A DNA stretch of 64,000 nucleotides from Eutreptiella sp. 'Long Island Sound 2002' (lineage: Eukaryota > Euglenozoa > Euglenophyceae > Eutreptiales > Eutreptiaceae), in NCBI GenBank assembly GCA_964036045.1, contig OZ038381.1:150120352-150184351 (forward strand), given 5' to 3'. Of this stretch, positions 20,100 through 32,000 are shown in pieces (the first letter of the stretch is position 1; the number at the start of each line of letters is the position of its first letter). The position numbers and the translations under genes are program-made. The notes under the pieces were generated by a model. The model was not told where the DNA came from. It saw nothing but the letters and a program-made list of their open reading frames with translations, and made no database searches.

Positions 20100-23000
20100 G
20101 TGTGTGCTGCTTGTCACGTTGTTGTGTGCTTGTCACGTTGTTGTGTGTTTGTCACGTTGTTGTGTAATGGCTAATTTTGGTGGGCTGCTGAAGCTGTGCA
20201 ACTACTGGTTCTGCCTTGGAGCCCGCCCCATGCCCAACTGCTGCAGATCAAAAGGGCTTACCGTCAAAAGGCTCGCACTATGCATCCAGATGTCAACAAG
20301 GAGCCTGATGCTGCAGAAAAGTTCAAGGTGCTCAGTGAGGCTTATCAGGTACCTTGTAGCTTGGCTGAGGGGGCCGGGAGAGGGGCCGGCGAGGCAGCAC
20401 GGGCAAAGCAGGAAAAGGGACAGGGCCTGGGAAAGGCTCAATGCGCAGGGGAGGCCAGATGCACAGTCAGGGCTGAAATAGGGCAGGAAACAGGACCGTA
20501 GTGTTGTAGCCGTTGGAATGATGAGACAACCCCACGTCAAAATTCAGCACAACAGAGCCTTTGACCAAGTTTTTGTGAGTGCAGCAGGCCAACAACCGTG
20601 TGCATACACCGGTACTGGTGTACAGGTACATGAGGCTGGTGACCAAGGCCAGCGAGCAGGGGCGGGCGCAGGCAATGACAGATGGGAAGTGTGTGTGAAG
20701 GTAGGAGGCAGGGAACTGCCCTAGATCGCTGGTTGGGATTCCCATTCTGAGGTAATCTGAGGCCCGCAGACCGTTAAGGTAATCTCAGAGGGAACTGATT
20801 CTGGCCCAGTCCAAAACACGATCGATAGCCAATCAGGCGACTTGAAGGGAAGGTCGTGTGCCCTTAGGGAGACAACCAAGGTCACATTCTGCTTGCCTTT
20901 GAATGATTGGAATTTATGATGCCTTGCACCCCACACACAAAGCATATCTCGCTGATGCCCAGGTGCTGTCGGATGAACAGAAGAGGGCTGTGTATGACCA
21001 GTACGGTTACGCTGGGTTGAAGGGAGGAATGGGGGGCGGTGCAGGCTTCGGCGGCGACTTCACCAATGCCTATGACCTGTTCGAGAGCTTCTTTGGGGGC
21101 GGCTTTGGAGGCATGGGTGGTATGGGCGGCATGGGTGGTATGGGCGGCATGGGCCGTCAGCAGCAGCAGGAGGACTTGCGCATGGACATGCGCATCACGT
21201 TCAAGGAGGCGGTGCTAGGCGTCAAGCGCGAGGTGTGTGTCTATGGTGGGGGCATGGTGCAATGCTGCGGCAGATAGGCCACACAAAGGAGTTTTTCAAG
21301 AAGTTGCGGAACAGCTTCGCCGTGAAGTCCATTGGAGAGGAGGATGTTAATTTCTATTCACATGTTGCCAGTCATGGTTGTTGGCACCTCAGTGCAGTGC
21401 TGAGCAGTGCTGTGCTGTGCTTTGCTGTGCAGAGTCAGAGATTCTATCAAGGACTCTCAACATATCCACAGATGTTTGTAAGGATGGAGGCTCATCAATT
21501 TGCATGTCATAACCATGTTTCTTACTAAAATGGAAGGTAGAGGTCCGCTGGGTGCAGGTCGGACAATGTTGCTTTTCCTGGCAAAACAGACTATGATAGA
21601 ACAATTTGGAAGAAACAGCCTCTGGTACCGGGCCTTGTAAGTCTCATTTGGACCATGATAGAACAATTTGGAGGGAACAGTCTCTGGTCACGGGCCATAA
21701 TAAGCTGCTTTCTCTTGGATTCTCTGGTGTTTGTTGGGGAGGTGAGATGCCTCATGGGACTGTGTTTCCTGGAGTGGTTGTTTTCCATGTCCCAGTAGTC
21801 TACATTGTGTGCTTGGTTTTGTGGCAAAGAATTCATTCATGCCGTGGATGGGCAACCTAACATATCTGTGGAATTCAGACCAACAATCTTTTTTCCCTTG
21901 ACGGGGTGGTCCATCACTGGCCAATCACAAGTAGTTTGCTGTTACTGAGCTGGGTCTCCCAGTGGAGGTTACAACCCACTTTAAGGTCCATGGTGAGCAA
22001 CGTATTTTAGCCCCCCCCCCCCCCAACCTCAGGTGAAAGTGACAACAACAAAAACTGAATGGGGACTACCTGGGATGGGAAAAATGGTGTTTTAGGCCAT
22101 GGACACCAGTGGCCCTGTTGGTTGCCCCCTCAATGGCCAAAATACCTTCAGAACAGTCAGTCAGCCAAGAACCTAGTTGATTACTGAAATCACCTCGAAG
22201 AGAGTTTGTTAGATCAAGCGCAGGCGCGGGCGTTGTATACCCCCCTTTTTTGGGATCATTCGCGTAGCATACCCCAAGGCATGATATTGGATGTCCAACC
22301 CCTTGTAAAATCATGATTTTGCCCAATAAGACTATCCCCCAACGGATTTTTGATTCTGAGGCCTCTATCCCCAAAAAATGGATATCACTTTTTGGGGGGG
22401 GGGGGGGGGGGTTGGGGGGGGGGTCAAAAGCTTTCGCTCAGAAGGCTCCAAGCAGTGAGGAGGTATATTGCTGTCACACCACTGCCGGTCGAATGGTAAT
22501 GCAGCTGGCGCAAAGTTTTCAGTTGGCGGTTCGAATCCTGGTCGGCCGGTGGCAGCGGCGCAATATATGCCCGATCAGGGTTCAAGCCGCCGACCAAAAG
22601 ATCTGCGGTCAGCTGCATTACCGTTTGGCCACTGCTTGCCCTGAAGTGAACATTCTCCCCACTGCTTGGGGCCGCATCTGCCACGGACAAAAAACCCAAA
22701 CTGTGTGTTTCTGTCTGACTGACTGCTGGCCTGGCTAAGGGACTGATTGGCTGACTGTCAGCCTCTCTTCAATGCACTGCCGAAGGCAATAGAATTATAT
22801 TTTTCAGATTCTCGCTCCACCATCTCGGTCCCAATACATGGGTGGGTGGAAGGGCAGGCAGGTGGGTAGCGCAACAGGTAAATGGATTACAACTTTTTCA
22901 ATTAGGCGAGTTGGGAAAGCTGAGCAACCCACAAGCAGCCTAACACCTTAATAGGGCGATGTTGGAAACTGTGGAAGTTCCCCATTCATGGACACCTAGG

Positions 23001-26000
23001 TACAGGTAACATGACACCCGCAACAAAGTTCACATACGTTGAAGAAAAAAATTGGCACTGGTACTTCGTCCTAATGAGTGCCAGTGTACTATCTTGGAAA
23101 TCAGTGCACCCCCACCACCCCCCTCTGAACAAATGCTCGGGGATGTGCCCCTGGACAATTGGCCTGAAAGAGTGTCCCGGAACTTTGGGCGTGGCAGTTT
23201 GGGCATGCTTTTTCGCTGCCATTGTTGGTTTGGATGCTTTTGGTCGGGAATGTTGCTGCTCAACCCTCCTCGCCCTCAGGTCAGATCCCTCCCCCTCCAG
23301 ACCACCCCACAAATCCTTTTGTCAACTTGTGGGGTGGAAGGGCTTCACGGAGCATGTGACTTATGGTTAACCAATACCCTGTACATCTGAGTGCACTAGT
23401 GATGGGGTTGATGGTGAAGTGCCCCCCCCCCCCTTTTTTGCAAAGCTGTTTTGCATTGCAATTGTTCGGTTGGGCGTTACTGGTGCTCTAATCGCAATGT
23501 GATCTGGAATCACTCTGATGAAGATTTTTTGCTTCTTGTGGTTGGGATTCAAAAGGTATATGTAGCTGTTTCCAGTCCCAACCGACCTCCATCTGTCACC
23601 CTCCAGGTGAATATTAGCCGCATGGACCCCTGTGCCACATGCAATGGCTCTGGCAACAAACCTGGCAGCACGCCTACCACTTGCCAGAAGTGTGGCGGCA
23701 CGGGGCAGGTGTTGATGCAGTCCAGAACCCCTTTCGGGGTCATCCAGTCCGCCAGCATCTGCCCCGACTGCGAGGGTACGGGAATGAGGCGGGACCCCTG
23801 CACAGCGTGTGGTGGGGACGGCAGGACACGCAAGGTATGTCTCAGGCAGTGTGAAGCCGAGGGGCCAAGTGAAGGCAGTGTGCAAGAGTCTGTTGGTCAC
23901 TGGGGTCTGGGCATGTGACAGGGGGGGCTTTGCACTTTGTTCGTTGTTGCCCTGTTGTCGGTTCTAATAAAATGAAGCGTGTAACGGCCGAGCAGGAGAG
24001 GGAGGCTCGGCTGCATTTGTACACAAACAGACATCATTTCAAGGGCACGACCCTACAGGCAGTAGCAGGCAGACAGGGATGGGCGTGGAACGCAGGATAA
24101 GGTGCTGCAGAAGTTATGCTTCAGCTTTTATCAGGCATTCAACGCCTGCCGCGTGTTTATGCACAATTCCGACAATAAAATGGGTGGCTGCCTGGAGCCA
24201 GGTAATGCACAATAACTGCTGTACCGGGCACGTTGTATGTTGGTTCTTCGTGTTCCAGTTGATTTGCCATGGCTGAGCCCCCACATTGTGCACCATGTTT
24301 TTCAGGACAAGTTGATCACTGTCAACATTCCCCCTGGTGTGAATGACGGCTCGCGCTTGCGAGTGCGAGGGGAGGGCAATGCTGGGGTGAGGGGCGGGCC
24401 AACTGGAGACTTGTATGTGGAGCTTTCCGTGGAGCCTAGCGCTGAGTTTACCCGTGACGGCCGCACCATCAACTCTTCTGTATCAATCCCTTACACCGAT
24501 GCCATATTGGGCACAGAGGTGTGTGCATGGGGCGGCACGGCGCAGCAGATTGGCCTAGAAATGTGTGTTGCAGGCTTGCCATATTCCCTTTTGGCGTGGA
24601 GTGTGGTTTGGGATGAGACAAGGAGTGCTCCAGGGAGAGGCGCCCAGGAGAGGCGCCAGGGAAGGGGCCCAGCACCGTGCGAAGAATGATGGATTTGGGG
24701 CCTTGACTGCAGACATTGGGACAGGAACAAAGCGTTCATCTGCCCTCCTCTCCCGCATCCATTTGGCCCATGTCTTTGTCCTGGGAGGTCAAGGGTGCAT
24801 AGCTGTATTGAAACGTAACAAATCAATTTTGTAAATGGTGGCGATGGTGCACCGCAACCCACACAGAACTATTTGATGCCTTGGACTGTCCTTGATATCC
24901 AGAGGACTGGACACCCGGCAGTGCTTGGGGCAGGGGCAGGGGCGACCGGGGGCCTCTGAGTAAAACAGAAGGGAAAGGTTGTCTTCCTCCTGTGGGATCT
25001 CCCAGCAAGGGCATGTGAGAAACTGTAGACCCTCCAAGCAAATGAGGAAGGCACATTTGGGGCCCATAGACTAGCCCCCCCAGGGGTGGGACTCCGCTGG
25101 TCCTAGGACGCCAACTGACCCCCCCCCCCCCCCCCCCCCTCGGTGGCCTCCGGCCAACAGTCAGTTGTCAAAGGTGCTGGCCTCAGGAGTCCATGGGCGC
25201 CCGACACTCCATTGGCACTAAAGGCGCCCGAAGGAAATCACTTTGAAGAGAGGTTGTTAGATCAAGTGCAGGCGCAGGCGTCGTATTCCCCCCTTTTTTG
25301 GGGTCATTGGCTTAGCATATCCCAAGTCATGATATTTGATGCTCAACCCCTTGTAACATCATGATTTTGCCCAATAAGACAATCCCCCAACAGATTTTTT
25401 GATTCTGAGGCCTCTATCCCCTAAAACTGGATATCATTTTTTGAAGGGGGGGGGCGGGGGGGGGGGGGGGGGGGGCTCAAAAGTTCGTGCTCGGAAGGCT
25501 CCAAGCAGTGAGCAGGCACATTGCTGTCACAACGAACCCCAGTTGAATGGTAACACAGCCGGCTGCAGAATTTTAGGTCGGCAGTTTGAATCCTGGTCGT
25601 TCGCCTGACCGGGGTTCAAACCGCCGACCAAAAAGTCTGCGGCCGGCTGCATTACCATGCAGCCACTGCTTGCCCTGAGGGCTTTCCTCCCCACTGCTTG
25701 GAGCTGAGTCTGCCACCGACAAAAAACCCAAACTGTGTGTTTCTGTCTGCCTGACTGCTGGCCTGGCTAACTGACTGATTGGCTGACTGTTCGCCTCTCT
25801 TCGAGGTGCAATGCCGAAGGCAATGGAATTTTGTCCACTTTGAACCCCAACACGATCCATAAACCCAACCCTGACCGCAACGCCCACCCCAACCCTAGTC
25901 CTAATCAAGACTGAATATTGGGACCGAGCTGGTGGGGGAGGGAACATCAGCTATGACTATTGAGGGGCATCAAGAATGATTCACGCATTGATGGCTCTTG

Positions 26001-29000
26001 ACAAAGTGAAATCAGCTTGCAAGTGAACCCCATCACCACGAGGCCCACTTTCAAGGCTTTTTGGACTTCTGAGGGGCCAAAATGCCCCAAAATGCCCCAA
26101 AATGCCCCAAAATGGGCTCAAAATGGGCTCATTCCACCCGTTTGTGCACCCCAAATAGTCTAGGATGAGGGTTGGAAAAATGCGTTTTTGACCCATTTTT
26201 GACCCATTTTTGGTCCCAAAACAGCCCATTTTCAAGGCATTTTGGGATTTTCGGAGCACCAAAATGGGCCACCACAAGCTCGAAACGGTCCAAAAACACT
26301 TGTTTTAGTGTCGCACATGGTCCAGGATCATTTTCGAGAAAAGTCATCTTTTTGCCCCTATTGGACCCTGTTGACCCCACCTGTTTCGGTTTGAGCTTGC
26401 AGTTTGCCGCAGCCTTGTGGGCCTAGGTATTGGGGTCTAGGCGTCCGTTTGGGCAATTCTGAGGGGTGGAAACCACAAAAAGTTGGGGGTTGCGGGTGGA
26501 GTAGGTGCCCTCGGAATCTTATTTTGAGCCATGTAGCCAAAGATATGGCCTATTCTTGGTTTGTGGCTGTCGGCATTTGGGGCTTTTGGGGGCCTTTTTG
26601 GGCCGTTTCCGGGACATATCATGAAGTTAGAGGGCCGCAAAGAGCTCGTTGACACGGGGAAGTCAAGCCGCACGTGAAGTGTACCCACCGTTTCCCTTCA
26701 TTTGGCCGTTTTGAATGTGTTCCAGGGCTTTTTTGGCCCAAAAATGGCTTTTTTGGCCCAAAAATGGCTATTTTTGGAATTGCAGCTTTTGAAACTGAGG
26801 TCCGCGACTTGCGAATCCTCTTCCCGGCCGCCACCGTTGAGTTTCTTGCTCAAACTTTGTGTGATTGTACTTCACACCCATAGGTATCATCCACCAAAAT
26901 TTCACCCAAATCTGAAGCACCACAACGGAGTTCTGATTTTTTCCCATTTCGCGCGTGCTGCTCGCTGTTTGCTGCTTGCTGCTTGCTGCTTGCTGCTTGC
27001 TGCTAAACCTCGTAGGTCCACCCTAGACCCTAAAAAGGGTTATAAAACCAAGACTGGTTCCACCAGCTCGGTGACCCTACCCCTACCCCTTGCCCTAACC
27101 AGGATTGAATATTGGGACCGAGCTGGTGGGGGAAGGAACATCATCTAGGAGACTTCAAGGACAAATGAGGTACACACTGGAAAGGGGATGAGAGCGGCTC
27201 AAAAGGGGCTCAAAATGAGCTGTGTTCATCTGTTTGGGCACCACAACTGGACTAGGATCATTTTTGGGAAACCATGGTTTTAACCCGTTTTTTGAGCCAT
27301 TTGTGGTCCCAGATTGGCCCATTTTCAAGGCCCTCTCGGCCTTGAGAGGGGCCAAAAATGCTCAACATGGGCTCAATCAAAATGGGCTCATTCCACTTGT
27401 TTTTGCAACCCAAGTAGTCCAAATAAATCTTTGGAAAAACACATTCTTGATCCATTTTGACTGATTTTTGGTCCCAAAACAGCCCATTTTCAAGGCGTGT
27501 TGTGAGTCTAGAGTGGCCAAATGGCTTGCTATGGGCTCAACAAGGGCCCATTTCACGTGTTTAGGCACCCCAAATTGGTCTAGGATGATTTTTGGAAAAA
27601 CACTTTTTGACCCATTTTCAAGGTCTTTTTTGGGATTTTAGGAGGGCCAAGGCAGGCCACCACAAGCTCACAAAGCGCCAAAAACACTTGTTTTGGCATT
27701 CCATGTGGTCCGGGATCATTTTTGAAAAAAGTCATTTTTTTGCACCCGGTGGATTGTTGACCCAGTTTGCCCGCAGCCCACTGGGACTAGGTACGGGAGT
27801 CTAGGCGTCCGTACCCAGTGGGCAGCGGCATGCTGCAATTCATAGCCCAAAGAGGTGGGTGCCAAAATCGGTCAACAAGATCCACCGGGTGCAAAAAAAT
27901 GACTTTTTTCAAAAATGATCCCGGACCACATGGAATGCCAAAACAAGTGTTTTTGGCGCTTTGTGAGCTTGTGGTGGCCTGCCTTGGCCCTCCTAAAATC
28001 CCAAAATGCCTTGAAAATGGGCTATTTCGGGACAAAAAGTGGGTCAACAATGGGTCCAAAATGCATTTTTCCCAAAAATGATCCTAGACCACTTGGGGTN
28101 NNNNNNNNNNNNNNNNNNNNNNNNNNNNNNNNNNNNNNNNNNNNNNNNNNNNNNNNNNNNNNNNNNNNNNNNNNNNNNNNNNNNNNNNNNNNNNNNNNNN
28201 NNNNNNNNNNNNNNNNNNNNNNNNNNNNNNNNNNNNNNNNNNNNNNNNNNNNNNNNNNNNNNNNNNNNNNNNNNNNNNNNNNNNNNNNNNNNNNNNNNNT
28301 TTTTTACTTATCCTTTTTTCAGGTCTTTTTTGGGATTTTAGGAGGGCCAAGGCAGGCCACCACAAGCTCACAAAGCGCCAAAAACACTTGTTTTGGCATT
28401 CCATGTGGTCCGGATCATTTTTGAAAAAGTCATTTTTTTGCACCCGGTGGATTGTTGACCCAGTTTGCCCGCAGCCCACTGGGACTAGGTACGGGAGTCT
28501 AGGCGTCGGTTAGGGCAATTTTGAGGGGTGGCGTTTTGATGCGTTTTGAGCCACGTAGCCCAAGATATGGTCCATTTTTGGTTTGGGGTTGTCGGCGGCA
28601 AATATGTACAATTTTGGGGGCTTTTGGGGGCCTTTTGGGGCGGTTCGCGGACGTATTGTGGAGTTAGAGGGGCCTAGAGGGCCCTTCGGCACGGGCAAGT
28701 CTAGCTGCACGTGTAGAGTAGCCACTATTTCCCTTCATTTGGCCGTTTCCAGCACGTTCTAGGGCCTTTTGGGCAAAAAATGGCTGATTTTGGCCGTAAA
28801 TAGCAGATTTTGAAATGGAGGTCCGGCACTTGCAACGCCGGTTCCCAGCCGCCACCATTGAGTTTTCTGGCTCATACTTTGTGTGGTTGTCCCTCACACC
28901 CATAGGTAGCATCCACCAAAATTTTGGCCGAATCCGAAGCACCACGATGGAGCTGTGATTGTCCGCCATTTCGTGCGTGCTTGTTGCTTGCAGCTTGCTT

Positions 29001-32000
29001 GCTGCTTGCTGCTTGCTGCTTGCTGCTTGCTGCTTGGTTGCTGCTTGCTGCTTGCTTGCTGCTTGCCAAACCTGTTACGTCCACCGTAGCCACTAAAGAG
29101 GATTATAAAACCAAGAATGGTTCCACCAGCTCGGTGACCAAAAACAGACCATATCTTGGGCTACCTGGCTCAAAACGCGATTTTGAGTGCACCTAATCCA
29201 CCGGCCTTTTTGGTGTTTTCCACCCCTCAAAATTGCCCTAACCGACGCCTAGACCCCCGTACCTAGGCGTCCGTACCCAGTGGGCAGCGGCATGCTGCAA
29301 TTCATAGCCCAAAGAGGTGGGTGCCAAAATCGGTCAACAAGATCCACCGGGTGCAAAAAAATGACTTTTTTCAAAAATGATCCCGGACCACATGGAATGC
29401 CAAAACAAGTGTTTTTGGCGCTTTGTGAGCTTGTGGTGGCCTGCCTTGGCCCTCCTAAAATCCCAAAATGCCTTGAAAATGGGCTATTTCGGGACAAAAA
29501 GTGGGTCAACAATGGGTCCAAAATGCATTTTTCCCAAAAATGATCCTAGACCACTTGGGGTGCGTGAACACGTGAAATGAGCCCATTTTGATCCCATTAC
29601 AAGCCATTTTGGCCCCTCCAAAGTAAAATGTCTGTTAAATGGGTTGTTTTGCAACCAAATATGGGTCAAAAATGGGTCAAAAAGTGTTTTTCCAAAAATC
29701 ATCCTAGACCAATTTGGGGTGCCTAAACACGTGAAATGGGCCCTTGTTGAGCCCATAGCAAGCCATTTGGCCACTCTAGACTCACAACACGCCTTGAAAA
29801 TGGGCTGTTTTGGGACCAAAAATCAGTCAAAATGGATCAAGAATGTGTTTTTCCAAAGATTTATTTGGACTACTTGGGTTGCACAAACAAGTGGAATGAG
29901 CCCATTTTGATTGAGCCCATGTTGAGCATTTTTGGCCCCTCTCAAGGCCGAGAGGGCCTTGAAAATGGGCCAATCTGGGACCACAAATGGCTCAAAAAAC
30001 GGGTTAAAACCATGGTTTCCCAAAAATGATCCTAGTCCAGTTGTGGTGCCCAAACAGATGAACACAGCTCATTTTGAGCCCCTTTTGAGCCGCTCTCATC
30101 CCCTTTCCAGTGTGTACCTCATTTGTCCTTGAAGTCTCCTAGATGATGTTCCTTCCCCCACCAGCTCGGTCCCAATATTCAATCCTGGTTAGTGTTGGGG
30201 TCCAAAATGGAGAGTAATGATGCGGCAAATGCAGCCATGATCTTGTTCAGTCTAGCCAATATGGCTGGCATGGCTGACCCAGGTCGCTGCAAACGTTAGG
30301 GTTAGGTTTTAGGGTGATGGTATGGTAAGAGGGGAGCCTGTGATTGACGAACGCTGGGCCCTGGGGGCATGTACCCCCCAAATCTCCCCACTTGGAGCCC
30401 CCCCCCCCCAACCACCTAACCCTCCCGGAACCCTCTCCCAGACCCCCCCCCCCCAATTGCCCCACCCAGAACCCCCCCTCCCCCCCCCCCCTCGTCCTAG
30501 GGGGCCTGCGGCCAATGGTCAGTGGCGGAGGGGGGGCGATTTGGCGTCCAAACCTGAGGAGTCGCACCCCCTTTGGACCAGCCAATTGGGATGGGGATGA
30601 CGGCCAAAATGTAATGGGCCAGTTGTCCCAGAACAGTACACCTAGTGGGTGTCATGTTTCGAGACAGCATCCTGCAGGTGTATGGCAGCGGCAGATAAAC
30701 CATCCCCTCTTGACAGGTGCCGGTAGCCACTGTTGATGGGAGTGTCAGGATGAAGATTCCACCGGGCACGCAGCCTGGTGCAAAGCTGAGGTTTGACCCT
30801 GTGCATGACGGAGGGGCTGAGGGCCACCCAGCACCACTTGCAGCGGAGCATGTCCTGCCCACTCCTGCCTGAACGCTGCCAATCTCCTTTTGCCAGCCCC
30901 GGCCTCTCCTATGCAAACTCCTGTTTACAGTAAAGATTTTTTCTTTTGTCCTGCCCGGCTATTGCCAAACTCCTTGCCAGCCCCTGCCAGGGGTCAGGAG
31001 GGATGAGGTGGGCAGGAACAGAAGCATGCCCTGGTCTGCCAAGTTCCTCACGCTAATCGCCTGGGCATGTGCACAATTGGTTTCCATTGCATCAGATAGT
31101 CAGGGCGGGATCAGCCAGGAGTCCAGCTGTGGCCCAAGAGGTGGGGAAGAGATTTGTAGTGGGCAAGCAAGAAATGGGTGGGCGCTAGCAATGAGGTGGA
31201 CATCCTGGCTGCCTCTGATAGTTCACGTGCCATTTGGCACCCCCCCCCCCCCTGCCTTGACTCTGGGTGGGTGGTAACGAATCAATTTCTGCAAGATTGG
31301 CACCTTTGTAACCACACAAGGGCATCTTCCTGCGCTGTACTTTGGAGACCGCTGGACAGAATAGGCCAAATGGAACCAACCACACTTACTTGGTTGTGGG
31401 GCGGAACTCCTCACATGTCACAAAAACCCTTACCTTGGGAATTCCCGCCATATTGTCAATCCCTTAGCAGTCTGTCGACTTCTTGACCAAAACCCCAGGA
31501 GCTGCATGCTGTTGGAGTTGCGGGGGGGGGGGGGGGGGGTGAATTGGGCCAAATACTGTGACCCACGCTAAACAGTGTTTGGATGTTGCTTGGAGATTCT
31601 GCTTGGATTGGAGATTTTGCTTGGAAATTTAGAATGGGGGTGTACCTGCCACCAAGTGCTTGCAATACAGGGGGAGGGGAGGATTTCGCAAGGACATTTT
31701 CGCCGTGAAGCAAAGTGGCGAAATTTACGCAGCATGGGAACCTGCGTTCTTCTTAGCGCGTGTTCCACTTTTTAAGGGGGTATCTCAGAATTTTAGGGTG
31801 GGTTTCCTAACCCCCTCCCCCAACCGGTTAAGAAGAACCCTCGTATGACCAACAAATCACCTTGAAGAGAGGTTGTTAGATCAAGCGCAGGCGCGGGCGT
31901 CGTATTCCCCCCCTTTGTTGGGGTCATTCGCGTAGCATACCCCAAGGCGTCATATTTGATGTCCAACCCCTTGTAAAATCATGATTTTGCCGAATAAGAC

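Noticed and set aside
20018-20481. Plus frame 19723-20481 across DnaJ exons 1-2
   Set aside because: It reads the DnaJ exons in the wrong frame and runs through both introns. The spliced J domain is clearly correct.
21053-21170. GGCATGGGTGGTATG repeat as an independent minisatellite
   Set aside because: It is the in-frame Gly/Met part of the DnaJ G/F region.
27155-30132. Many 60-110-codon frames in the foldback arrays
   Set aside because: They repeat because the ~162-bp unit is a multiple of three. They occur on both strands equally and contain no domain.
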